A DNA stretch of 19,053 nucleotides from DATESG01 sp964480275 (lineage in GTDB: Bacteria; Bacillota_I; Bacilli_A; RFN20; CAG-826): positions 1 through 19,053 of the forward strand of contig CAYZOC010000019.1 in assembly GCA_964480275.1 (NCBI GenBank), read 5' to 3'. Under the pieces are notes generated by a model that saw only the letters and a program-made list of their open reading frames with translations, did not search any database and was not told the DNA's origin. A program made the translations under genes and the position numbers. Below, piece after piece: positions 1 through 8,216 of this stretch; position 1 is the stretch's first letter, and each line of letters starts with the position of its first letter.

Positions 1-70
1 GATTTATGAATATATTTGTAGACCCTTACAATAGTGTTCCTAGTATCATTTAGAATGGTAAGATGATAAA

Positions 71-111
71 CAATATATAAAAAACTAATTATATAGACGA
101 TTTATATATTG
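71..111. promoter_or_regulatory. Candidate operator: perfect 11-bp inverted repeat
   Basis: CAATATATAAA at 71-81 is the exact reverse complement of TTTATATATTG at 101-111, with a 19-base spacer. The right arm overlaps the proposed -35 box at 109-114. This is where a regulator would act on the operon promoter, and the first gene downstream encodes an AraC-family protein, so autoregulation and operon control by that protein is the natural inference. The arms are AT-only except for one base each, so a chance match in AT-rich DNA is possible. Binding itself is not shown. Confidence 0.45.
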
Positions 112-138
112 AAATATAAGTTTTTAATCACTTATACT
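109..138 (+). promoter_or_regulatory. Candidate sigma-A promoter of the galactan operon
   Basis: A -35 box TTGAAA (109-114) and a -10 box TATACT (133-138) are separated by 18 bases. The predicted transcript would start near 145, about 24 bases before the regulator's ATG, which leaves room for the GGAG ribosome site at 159-162. No other convincing promoter is seen before the terminator at 12418, and the genes between are overlapping or nearly so, so this promoter probably drives the whole 12-kb operon. Confidence 0.5.
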
Positions 139-168
139 TAAGGTACAAACATAGATCTGGAGCAAATA

Positions 169-999
169 ATGGCGATTATTTTTAATCACGCTGATCGATA
201 CATCGAGTTTAGTTTACTCGAATGTGGTCGCGAAAAATGTATTCCAAACAAAAAATTTTCCTTTACACCGAAAAGTTACTTTTTAATGCACTATGTTTTA
301 AGTGGTCAAGGAACAGTGGAAATTGATAACAAACAATATCATCTAAAAAAAGGCAGTGCCTTTATTATTTCTCCTCACTATATTCCGCATTATTATCCAG
401 ACACAAATGATCCTTGGACCTACGTTTGGGTTGGCTTTGGTGGATTAAATGCTGGTGAATATATGGATCGCGCTAATGTATCACTGAAAACACCAATTAT
501 TCATGATGATAGTGAACAAACACTTAGATATTTAATGGAGAAACTTCATAAATCATTTCTAGATACAGGATATTTAGGAATGAATTGTCTAGGCTTAGGT
601 TATCAAATTATTGCCGCAATATTAAAAATTGGTCATCGGATCGAAGATGGGCTTCCTCAGCCTGTTCGCCATGTCAATGCCGCGAAGGATTATATATTAA
701 ATAACTTTCAATTCAATATTACGATCAATGATATCGCAAACAATGTTGGTGTAACAACTAATTATCTTGCAAATATATTTAAAGACACTATTGGATTAAG
801 TCCTAAACAATTTCTTACTAATATAAGAATTACGCGAGCGTGTAACCTATTACGAGTCAACACCTACCAAATTAAAGAGATAGGTAAACGAGTAGGCTAT
901 CCCAATCAACTTCACTTCTCAAGTTCATTTAAAAAAACAATCGGTATCTCTCCTCTAGAATATCGGCGAAAGGAAATAGAAAAACATGAAATCAGCTAA
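169..999 (+). CDS. AraC-family transcriptional regulator of galactan operon
   Basis: A 276-aa cytosolic regulator with the usual two-domain AraC layout. Residues about 32-105 form a cupin-like sugar-sensing domain (LSGQGTVEID followed by FIISPHYIPHYY). Residues about 168-268 carry the two helix-turn-helix motifs: ITINDIANNVGVTTNYLANI, then the family signature ending in RVGYPNQLHF and GISPLEYR. The start has GGAG six bases upstream. The gene overlaps the following GH53 gene by 14 bases, so it is translated from the operon message. By analogy with MsmR/GanR-type locations it probably activates the operon in response to a galactan breakdown product, but the ligand is inferred from context only. 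The inverted repeat at 71-111 is its candidate site. Confidence 0.9.
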   Translation: MAIIFNHADRYIEFSLLECGREKCIPNKKFSFTPKSYFLMHYVLSGQGTVEIDNKQYHLKKGSAFIISPHYIPHYYPDTNDPWTYVWVGFGGLNAGEYMDRANVSLKTPIIHDDSEQTLRYLMEKLHKSFLDTGYLGMNCLGLGYQIIAAILKIGHRIEDGLPQPVRHVNAAKDYILNNFQFNITINDIANNVGVTTNYLANIFKDTIGLSPKQFLTNIRITRACNLLRVNTYQIKEIGKRVGYPNQLHFSSSFKKTIGISPLEYRRKEIEKHEIS

Positions 1000-3109
1000 A
1001 CTACCATTATTATTAACACTAGGCGCACTAATTCTATCTGCCTGTAATACGAGCATTAGTTCGCTCGACAACTCTTCAACTAGTGAAAATCCTAACAATA
1101 AGTATCCAGGACCAAATTTCACTTATTCAGGTGAGTCATTTGAACCAATTTTAGGGACATTGACTAATGATGAAACTTTTGATTATGAAGATATAATTGT
1201 TAATCCTGTTGCTAATATTCGTGACGATTTTGCGATGGGTGTTGATGCCTCTATGGTCAAGACGGTCGAAGAAAATGGTGGAGTCTATTACAACAAAGAA
1301 GGAGTTGAACAGGATGTTTTTCAAATCATGGCCCAAGAAGGGGTTAATTTCTTCCGCGTTAGAATATGGAATGCGCCTTATAATCTTTTAGATGATCCCT
1401 ATGGTGGCGGTTCTGTTGATGTCAGGGAAGCAATTTCAATGAGTAAACGCGCACAAGCAGCGGGTATGAATGTGATGGTTGATCTTCACTATAGTGATTT
1501 TTGGGCTGACCCCGAAAAGCAAAGAACTCCAACCTCATGGTCTTCGAAAAATCAAAACGAATTAGAACAAGCTGTGGAACAATTTACTTCGCAAACACTT
1601 AATAGTTTTAAAAATGAAGGTGTTAATGTGCAAGCCATTCAAATTGGTAATGAAATTAACAATGGAATGCTTTATCCAATTGGTAAAATCGATTGGGGTA
1701 ATAAAGAAGAGAGTTTTATCGTTTTAAGTAACCTTATTAAAGCAGGAATTCGCGGGGCTAAAGCCTCAATGCCTGATATTTATTCAGTTATTCACCTTGC
1801 TAATGGTGGTTCATGGGATGAATTCCGGTCATTCTTTAATGAATTAGAAGATAATGATGTCCCATATGATATCATTGGTGCTTCTTATTATCCTTATTAT
1901 CATGGAAGTCTTGAAGCACTACAAAACAACCTCAATAACATTGCCGAGACCTTTAATAAATCGGTTATTGTCGCAGAGATGAGTTATGGATTTACCAATG
2001 ATTATACGGCAAATACCGCTAATATTTATAATGTTGAAATGGAAGAGGCGGGTAAATATAAAACAAGTGTTCAAGGACAAGCAACGGCAATCCACGATGT
2101 TGTAAAAATCATTGCCGACGTGCCTAATAATCGCGGGCTTGGAATATTCTATTGGGAACCAGCATGGCTTCCAGTTGAAAATGCTTCATGGGCAACCGCG
2201 GAGGGACAAGCTTGGATTGAATATGGTGACGCGAATGATTATGAAAACGTATCACAATTTAATGATGGATTAGCGACTTGGTCGAATCAGGCATTATTTT
2301 CCTACACAGGAAAAATGCTCCCATCACTACAAACATTTTCTCTTTTAAGAGAAGATCGCGTTAGTGTCACAGAGGTAGCAGTTAATGTAAGAAGTGAAAG
2401 TATTGAAGTGACACTCAATGCCGCTAATAATGAAACACTACCTGATAAATATTATGTTGAAACAAATTTAGATTCGGTGAGACTTATGCCAGTAGTTTGG
2501 GACTTAGAACAAGTTGATTTAAGTCAACCTGGCGAATACGTTGTTGATGGACTAGTTGTCGAAAAGTTTGCTGTCACTGCTAATGTCCGGGTTATTCAAA
2601 ACTTTGTACAAGATCCTGGATTTGAAAATCAAAGCACTCAAGGTGATAATCTTGGTAATCCATGGCTTGCTAGTAGTGATACCCACGCAAGTCCACACGA
2701 TGTCTTAAGATTAAATCGTAAAGCTCAAGATGTAAGAACTGGTAATGCCGACCTTAACTGGTATCATTCTCGCGATACATTCCACTTTAAAGCCAGTCAA
2801 GAGATTACGTTAACTGAAGCAGGAGTGTATTCACTAAAAGCGTATGTAATGGCGGTAGCACCTAATGATATTGCCCATGAACAACTTGATATCTTTGTTA
2901 CTCTTCCTGGTGGCACTACTCTACGTGTGGATATGAAAAATGAAGTTCAAGGCTGGGGAACAGCCATGCAATTTTACAAGGAAGCTCTGATTGCTAATAT
3001 TGAAGTTGAGGCTAACCAAACGATTAGTATAGGAATTGAAGGAAGAGCCCTCCCAGGAGCGTGGGGCCATGTTGATGATTTTGAATTAATTAAACTTGAG
3101 GCGAAATAA
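986..3109 (+). CDS. Lipid-anchored arabinogalactan endo-beta-1,4-galactanase (GH53) with Ig-like and CBM-like modules
   Basis: Hydrolyses internal beta-1,4-galactosyl bonds in galactan at the cell surface. The signal peptide ends in the lipobox LSAC (Cys20), followed by a Ser/Asn-rich linker to about residue 50. The GH53 (beta/alpha)8 barrel spans about 82-450: VDLHYSDFWADP (165-176), acid/base Glu223 in GNEINNGM, nucleophile Glu331 in VAEMSYGF, and FYWEPAW near 388-394. Residues about 458-537 look like a Big_4-type Ig domain (MPVVWDLEQVDLSQPGEY). Residues about 538-704 form a jelly-roll module starting DPGFEN and ending WGHVDDFELI, resembling galactan-binding CBM families such as CBM61; the exact family is not certain. 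At 707 aa it is much longer than a bare GH53 (about 350-400), because of these accessory modules. AGGA lies 11 bases before the start. The stop overlaps the next ATG (TAATG). Confidence 0.93.
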   Translation: MKSAKLPLLLTLGALILSACNTSISSLDNSSTSENPNNKYPGPNFTYSGESFEPILGTLTNDETFDYEDIIVNPVANIRDDFAMGVDASMVKTVEENGGVYYNKEGVEQDVFQIMAQEGVNFFRVRIWNAPYNLLDDPYGGGSVDVREAISMSKRAQAAGMNVMVDLHYSDFWADPEKQRTPTSWSSKNQNELEQAVEQFTSQTLNSFKNEGVNVQAIQIGNEINNGMLYPIGKIDWGNKEESFIVLSNLIKAGIRGAKASMPDIYSVIHLANGGSWDEFRSFFNELEDNDVPYDIIGASYYPYYHGSLEALQNNLNNIAETFNKSVIVAEMSYGFTNDYTANTANIYNVEMEEAGKYKTSVQGQATAIHDVVKIIADVPNNRGLGIFYWEPAWLPVENASWATAEGQAWIEYGDANDYENVSQFNDGLATWSNQALFSYTGKMLPSLQTFSLLREDRVSVTEVAVNVRSESIEVTLNAANNETLPDKYYVETNLDSVRLMPVVWDLEQVDLSQPGEYVVDGLVVEKFAVTANVRVIQNFVQDPGFENQSTQGDNLGNPWLASSDTHASPHDVLRLNRKAQDVRTGNADLNWYHSRDTFHFKASQEITLTEAGVYSLKAYVMAVAPNDIAHEQLDIFVTLPGGTTLRVDMKNEVQGWGTAMQFYKEALIANIEVEANQTISIGIEGRALPGAWGHVDDFELIKLEAK

Positions 3110-4929
3110 TGAAAGATAAATTAATTTTAAACCTTATTCACCGACCAGAAATGGTCCCAGAGTATGCTGAAAAAGTAGTTGGGCATGGGAAAAGTGAAAA
3201 CATTAGTGATGAAAAATTATTAACGGAATCACTCGATATTTTCATTCTTCAGCAAGAAATAGCCCACAAAAATGGTTTAAAAACCACAATTCAAATGACT
3301 TATGCTAGTTTATTTAATGATCAAGCGGTGAAGATTGCAAAAGAGCATCATCAAAAGTATGGTGATGAAATTGCCTTGACACTATTAGGCTTACCCTGCG
3401 AACAGTTTCGAAATAAATATAAGACCAAAGACTTTTGTATTTGGATGTTTGAAATGGAAGATAAAAAGAGCATCGTCGATGATGTGTTTGGCTTATTCTA
3501 TCAAAAGTTTGGTTTCTATCCAGAGTCAACAGGTTCCTACTATATGGACGCGGATTTAATAAATTATATTAAGGAAAAATATCCCAGTGTAATATCTGCG
3601 GTGGCTACATGTTGGGAAGAAGGGCCCAAGGCTTATCACACGACGAATAATAGTTGGTATACCTTTATGGATGGTGGTCCGTGGAACCCATGGATTCCTA
3701 GTAAAGTCAACACCCATGTTCCAGCAGAAAATGAAGATGAAGATAGTGGTATTGTTGCCATTCCGCATCTAAGTCGTGATCTTAATGCCTGCTTTGATGG
3801 TAATGGTTCTAATTTTGGTACCCATCCGCAAAATGTTTTACGGGGGATGATTTACGAAAATAATGAACTGCCGTATCTATATAATATTATCGATCAATAT
3901 CATCATCTTGCTAAATATAATCGCGGTTACAGTTATAACATGATGTTTGTTGGCCCCGGATGGATGAATAAGATGGGAAGATGGGAAGCCCCATATGATT
4001 TATTAGTTAAATCTTATGAAGATGGTGTTGGCTATTATGGCGAACTCAAGAAAAAGGGTCAGCTTGTTGATATGACGATGGCGGAATTTGCTCGACACTA
4101 CCGCAAGGTTAAAACTTATAAAGAGCCAGAAGTCGCGTTATGGACAGACATTCTATATGGAAGTGATAAACAATACTTTTGGTATTTAGATCCATATATG
4201 CGTACTTGCGTTGATCTCAACCAAGGAGGAGCCTTAATTGATCTTCGACCATATGTAGCCAAGCTTTATCTACCAGTCGGAATTGACACAGATCGAGTTT
4301 ATGATGCTAGTTATCCATATTTAATTCAGGCAAATTATCGGGCTGGTTATTTTACTCATTATGCTGGTGAAGGAACACTTAAATCAACGAAGGTTACGTA
4401 TAATGGTGAAGAAGTTGATCTTGCTTTATGTCGAAGCAAGGGTAGGCATATTGACGAAGGCAAGAGACGAATTTTACGCCTTGATCCAATCCAAGTTGAA
4501 TTCAAAAATCTAACAATTGAAATAGCGACAGATATAATTTTCCATCAAGGTAGCGGCGAAATAATCTATAAACGTAAAATCACCAAGTCTTCAAATCCTG
4601 ATGCACTAGTGGAATTCAATGATTATGTAACCGCAACCTATGGCACAACTGAATATGCTGAGGATATGAAAAGCATTGTTTTAGGCTTAGGCAAAGAGCA
4701 AAAAATTAATTATTACTACAAAAACCGTGAAGAAGAAATAAGTAGTCAAGAAGCTTATGCAATTATTCCACCAGTTGACACCCACCTTTCAATTAGAAGT
4801 GATGGCGAATATATCGCATACTTTAAAGAAGGTTATGCCTTCTCCCCGATGCTTACACTGGGGATTAAGAAAAACTTAAAACTAGATGAGGAGATATGCA
4901 CATGGCTCAAGCTCGCAAAGGTCGCCTAA
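3109..4929 (+). CDS. Putative cytosolic carbohydrate-active enzyme, family uncertain
   Basis: A 606-aa protein with no signal peptide or membrane segment, so cytosolic. I cannot place it firmly. The N-terminal 330 residues look like an alpha/beta-barrel enzyme of the deacetylase/GH57-like kind: acidic FEMED (114-118), KFGFYPESTGSYYMD (133-147), aromatic-rich CWEEGPKAYH (168-177), DGGPWNPWIPSK (188-199) and VGPGWMNKMGRWEAPYD (281-297). The C-terminal part (about 340-600) is strand-rich and may be a mutarotase-like or beta-sandwich domain. The two-part layout recalls the DUF3863/DUF3864 proteins, from memory only. It lies between two galactanase genes, has GAGG seven bases before its start (TAATG overlap with the upstream stop), and so most likely acts on imported galacto-oligosaccharides or their side groups. 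The substrate is unknown. Confidence 0.5.
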   Translation: MKDKLILNLIHRPEMVPEYAEKVVGHGKSENISDEKLLTESLDIFILQQEIAHKNGLKTTIQMTYASLFNDQAVKIAKEHHQKYGDEIALTLLGLPCEQFRNKYKTKDFCIWMFEMEDKKSIVDDVFGLFYQKFGFYPESTGSYYMDADLINYIKEKYPSVISAVATCWEEGPKAYHTTNNSWYTFMDGGPWNPWIPSKVNTHVPAENEDEDSGIVAIPHLSRDLNACFDGNGSNFGTHPQNVLRGMIYENNELPYLYNIIDQYHHLAKYNRGYSYNMMFVGPGWMNKMGRWEAPYDLLVKSYEDGVGYYGELKKKGQLVDMTMAEFARHYRKVKTYKEPEVALWTDILYGSDKQYFWYLDPYMRTCVDLNQGGALIDLRPYVAKLYLPVGIDTDRVYDASYPYLIQANYRAGYFTHYAGEGTLKSTKVTYNGEEVDLALCRSKGRHIDEGKRRILRLDPIQVEFKNLTIEIATDIIFHQGSGEIIYKRKITKSSNPDALVEFNDYVTATYGTTEYAEDMKSIVLGLGKEQKINYYYKNREEEISSQEAYAIIPPVDTHLSIRSDGEYIAYFKEGYAFSPMLTLGIKKNLKLDEEICTWLKLAKVA

Positions 4930-5126
4930 ATTATCGCTGTCCTGCTTGTTTTATGCGGGATATCGATATTGACATGTTTTACGATGAAAAGAAGGATGAA
5001 TACTACTGTTTAAGATGTAATTATTTGGGCAATGAAGAGGATGTTCTTGCTAAAAATAAAATGGCAAGATTTCGTTATCGTTATATTAGTCATCGGATTA
5101 CAAAATTTCCTGATGACGAGGAGTAA
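4902..5126 (+). CDS. Small zinc-ribbon protein
   Basis: A 74-aa protein with two CxxC knuckles, CPAC at the start and CLRC about 22 residues later, typical of a zinc ribbon. The remainder is charged and ends in an acidic tail (PDDEE). An in-frame ATG at 4896 lies only two bases after GAGGAG (4888-4893); the ATG at 4902 is eight bases after it and is preferred. The gene starts inside the end of the preceding 606-aa gene (28-base overlap) and is two bases from the next gene, so expression is coupled. It has no known role in sugar breakdown. A nucleic-acid- or protein-binding adaptor is possible, but this is a guess from the fold alone. Confidence 0.7.
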   Translation: MAQARKGRLNYRCPACFMRDIDIDMFYDEKKDEYYCLRCNYLGNEEDVLAKNKMARFRYRYISHRITKFPDDEE

Positions 5127-5128
5127 AG

Positions 5129-5896
5129 ATGGACTTTTCTCGTGTATTTGAGCTAATTAGAAGTAAGCGCCACTTTTTTACGCAACGAAGTGATTTTAAA
5201 GTTGAAGAAAAATCACGTGCCAATTATGTCACTAGTATCGACCAAACAATTCAACAAGAAATTAGAACTGGCTTAGAACAACTATTCCCTTCGATTGACT
5301 TTGTTGGCGAAGAAGCAAGCAAGCACACGACAAGCAAACTTTTTTGGCTACTTGATCCAATAGATGGAACACAAAATTTTATTAAGGGTCAATATCCTTC
5401 AATGATTTCTCTAGCACTAGTGGAAAGAGGACAAGTCGTTTTTGCGCTAATTTATGATCCTTATTTTGATCAAATGTATCATGCTCTACTAGGTAAGGGG
5501 GCCTATCAAGAAGATCAACGACTTAGTGTCAGTACGACAAAAGTAGAAAACGCAATCGTTATGGTTGGAACCTCGCCCTATAGTCGCCACTTGAGTTTAA
5601 ATACATTTAACCTCGCAAAAAATATATTTGAAAAGGCGAATGATATTCGAAGAAGTGGAAGTGCCTGCTACGACTTGGTTCAGGTTGCCACCGGTCAAGC
5701 AGATGGTTACGTTGAACTCTTTGTTCATAGTTGGGACTATGCTGCGGGACTTTTACTTATAAATGAAGCTGGTGGTCAGGTTAGTGATAACAAGGGCAAC
5801 TCAATTTCTAATATCAGAGTTGGCACAACTTCTATTGTCGCTAGTAACAAGATTATTCATCAAGATTTAATCGTTCTTAGCAAGGAGGCTTTATGA
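5129..5896 (+). CDS. Inositol-monophosphatase family phosphatase
   Basis: A 255-aa Mg2+-dependent sugar or nucleotide phosphatase of the IMPase/CysQ/FBPase superfamily. The metal and catalytic motifs are all present: NYVTSID (32-38), GEE (60-62), DPIDGTQNF (76-84) and WDYAAG (202-207), with RRSGSACYDL (174-183) before the last. The length is normal for the family. GAGGAG lies five bases before the start; the end overlaps the next ATG by four bases (ATGA). The substrate is not determined by sequence: inositol phosphate, 3'-phosphoadenosine nucleotides and sugar phosphates are all possible. Its place inside a galactan operon, between the unknown enzyme and the second GH53, suggests a sugar-phosphate substrate, which is inference. 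Confidence 0.88.
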   Translation: MDFSRVFELIRSKRHFFTQRSDFKVEEKSRANYVTSIDQTIQQEIRTGLEQLFPSIDFVGEEASKHTTSKLFWLLDPIDGTQNFIKGQYPSMISLALVERGQVVFALIYDPYFDQMYHALLGKGAYQEDQRLSVSTTKVENAIVMVGTSPYSRHLSLNTFNLAKNIFEKANDIRRSGSACYDLVQVATGQADGYVELFVHSWDYAAGLLLINEAGGQVSDNKGNSISNIRVGTTSIVASNKIIHQDLIVLSKEAL

Positions 5897-7005
5897 AAAA
5901 AGCATTCATCGTTGGCATGGATATTAGTTCTTTTCCTAGCCTTGTTGGCCAAGGACTAACTAGTTTAGGTGATGAACTATCATTTTTAAAGACGCTTAAA
6001 GCCAAAGGTGTAACTTCAATTAGGTTGCGGCTTTATGTTGATCCAAGTGATGAAGAAGGCCGGCCCTATGGAGGCGGGAATAATGATTTATCGAGCACCT
6101 TAATTTTTGCCAAAAAAATAAGACAAGAGGGGCTTGATGTACTATTAGATTTTCATTATTCAGATTTTTGGGCTGATCCCGGCAAACAAACAATGCCAAA
6201 AATTTGGAAAGACCTCGATTTTGAATGCTTAAATGTCAAAGTATATGAATATACACGCGAGGTATTAGAAATATTTAAAGCAAATAAAATTGACCTTGCT
6301 ATGATTCAAACTGGCAATGAAATAACCAACGGGATGTTATGGCCGATGGGAAAGTTATATGAAAAAGATCAAGAAATAGATGGAGGGTTTGCGCGTTTCG
6401 CTCGTCTACTTAAAAGCGCTAATAAAGCGGTCCGTGAAGTTTACCCAAATAGCGAAGTGATCATTCATCTTGATCGCGGTGGCGATAAGAATCTTTATCA
6501 CCAATTCTTTACACGCCTAGCAAAGCATGCACTTGATTATGATGTAATAGGACTATCTTATTATCCTTATTGGCATGGAAGCCTTGATGATTTAAAAGAA
6601 AATTTATTGATGATCAAAAGTTCGTTTAATAAAAAAGTTATGATTATGGAAACTTCATATGCTTACGTAAATAACATTGGAGATGCTCCGCTTGTGATGA
6701 ATGAGGGGGCTATTGAACGAAAAGATGGATGGCCACCCTACGCTTTTACTAAACTTGGGCAAAAAGAGTTTATGAGTGATTTAGTCACACTGCTCCTGAG
6801 TCTAGAAATCGATGGCTTATATTATTGGGAACCAGCTTGGCTTTATATCGAAGGCGATACATGGGCAACTTTAGAAGGACGACGCTATATTAATGAAACT
6901 CATAAAAAAGATGGTAATGAGTGGGCCAACCAAGCCCTATTTGATCAAAAAGGTCAGGCTAACCCCGCTCTAGAAATATTTAATAAACTAATAGGAGAAC
7001 GATGA
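5893..7005 (+). CDS. Cytosolic GH53 endo-beta-1,4-galactanase
   Basis: A 370-aa bare GH53 catalytic domain. It starts MKKAFIVGMDISSF with no signal peptide, so it is predicted cytosolic, unlike the lipid-anchored GH53 at 986-3109. Family landmarks are intact: LDFHYSDFWADPGKQ (85-99), acid/base Glu143 in QTGNEITNGM, LSYYPYWHGS (221-230), nucleophile Glu253 in IMETSYAY, and YYWEPAWLY (310-318). A strong AAGGAGG lies four bases before the start. The likely job is cutting galacto-oligosaccharides after import by the ABC transporter encoded just downstream. Export by a route that needs no signal peptide cannot be excluded. It aligns closely by eye with the first GH53 around the active site, so the pair may have arisen by duplication. 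Confidence 0.93.
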   Translation: MKKAFIVGMDISSFPSLVGQGLTSLGDELSFLKTLKAKGVTSIRLRLYVDPSDEEGRPYGGGNNDLSSTLIFAKKIRQEGLDVLLDFHYSDFWADPGKQTMPKIWKDLDFECLNVKVYEYTREVLEIFKANKIDLAMIQTGNEITNGMLWPMGKLYEKDQEIDGGFARFARLLKSANKAVREVYPNSEVIIHLDRGGDKNLYHQFFTRLAKHALDYDVIGLSYYPYWHGSLDDLKENLLMIKSSFNKKVMIMETSYAYVNNIGDAPLVMNEGAIERKDGWPPYAFTKLGQKEFMSDLVTLLLSLEIDGLYYWEPAWLYIEGDTWATLEGRRYINETHKKDGNEWANQALFDQKGQANPALEIFNKLIGER

Positions 7006-8213
7006 TGAAAAGTAAACGAATGATACTCTTAGGTTTGACGACAACACTCTTAGCGGCCTGTAGTGGAGGAAGCGGGGGCACGGACAAGATAGTGTTAAAA
7101 TTATGGGAAGATATTAACAATCATGAAATGATTAGAACGCTACTTGACCAATACATTGCTAACTATAAAGAAGATTTTCCTGCTGCTGCAGATTTAGAAA
7201 TTCAACTGATTGAAGAAAAAGAATCAAAGGCCGTTAGTGATCTTTCACTTGATGGACCCAGCGGACAAGGACCAGATTTATTTGCCTTTGTTCATGACAC
7301 GCTTTCAAGTGCGGTCAGTAATGATCTAATCGCGGAAAACATATATAAAGCCGATACAATCAATAATCATTCAAGTGATAGTGTTGCTGCCTTTACTTAT
7401 GAAAATAAGCTTTATGGCTATCCAATTACTGCTGAGTCGATGACTATCATGTATAACAAAGAAGATCTAGCAGCTGAGGACGTTGTTTCGATGGAAGCCT
7501 TGAAAGCAAGTGGAAAGAAACTAGTTTTTGATGTTGCTAACACTGATTCTAGTGCCTACTATACATTTAGTCTTTTTAATGACGCAAATTTATTTGGTGA
7601 GAATGGGACTGATAAAAATAGTCTTGATTTAGCGACAACAAATTCGATTACAAATATGACAAGTTTAACTAAAGACTATCGTGACCTTGTTGTTAATCAA
7701 ACACCAGATAGCGCTATTTCAATTATAAATAGTGGACAAGCAAGTGCAGTTATCTCTAGTCCATATCTTTGGCCATTAATTAAAGATGCTCTTGGTGTAA
7801 ATGCAGGGATTGCCCCACTTCCAACAATAAATGGCCAAGATCAACGACCATTTTCTGGCTATAAAGGCTATGGCGTTTCTCGCTATAGTGAATATCCACA
7901 TTTAGCACATGATTTAGCAAAATATCTCACGGATGAATTTTCACAATTATATCGGCTTAGACAATTAGAAATTATGCCAACATTTTCTAGTAATCGGATT
8001 ACAAATGAAGTTGATGATGTTGAATCAAGTTCAGTGTTTCGTAGTTCATTAGAAAAATCGATTTTAATGCCAAATATTGTTGCCATGGGCTCGTTTTGGG
8101 CACCAATGAATGACACTGTCACGGAAATTTGGAATCTTGGCACAAGCGCTACTGCGGCCCAAGTCGAAACAATTCTTAGCGCAGCAACAGAGGAAATTCA
8201 AAATAGTATTTAA
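7002..8213 (+). CDS. Sugar ABC transporter substrate-binding lipoprotein (MalE/GanS-like)
   Basis: A family-1 extracellular solute-binding protein of about 403 aa. It has a lipoprotein signal peptide ending LLAAC (Cys20), then a Gly/Ser linker and the periplasmic-binding fold: KLYGYPITAESMTIMYNKED is the characteristic hinge region, and FSGYKGYGVSRYSEYP falls in the C-terminal lobe. ATG codons occur at 7002 and 7005. The second is seven bases from GGAG (6994-6997) and may be the true start; both begin within the preceding stop region. By position with GH53 genes and two permeases it most likely captures beta-1,4-galacto-oligosaccharides, equivalent to GanS (CycB) of Bacillus. The ligand is inferred from context. 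Confidence 0.88.
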   Translation: MMKSKRMILLGLTTTLLAACSGGSGGTDKIVLKLWEDINNHEMIRTLLDQYIANYKEDFPAAADLEIQLIEEKESKAVSDLSLDGPSGQGPDLFAFVHDTLSSAVSNDLIAENIYKADTINNHSSDSVAAFTYENKLYGYPITAESMTIMYNKEDLAAEDVVSMEALKASGKKLVFDVANTDSSAYYTFSLFNDANLFGENGTDKNSLDLATTNSITNMTSLTKDYRDLVVNQTPDSAISIINSGQASAVISSPYLWPLIKDALGVNAGIAPLPTINGQDQRPFSGYKGYGVSRYSEYPHLAHDLAKYLTDEFSQLYRLRQLEIMPTFSSNRITNEVDDVESSSVFRSSLEKSILMPNIVAMGSFWAPMNDTVTEIWNLGTSATAAQVETILSAATEEIQNSI

Positions 8214-8216
8214 ACA

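Noticed and set aside
26..56. A second promoter, TTACAA with TAGAAT
   Set aside because: The spacer of 19 bases and the poorer boxes make it weaker than the pair at 109-138, and the long leader would have no apparent purpose.
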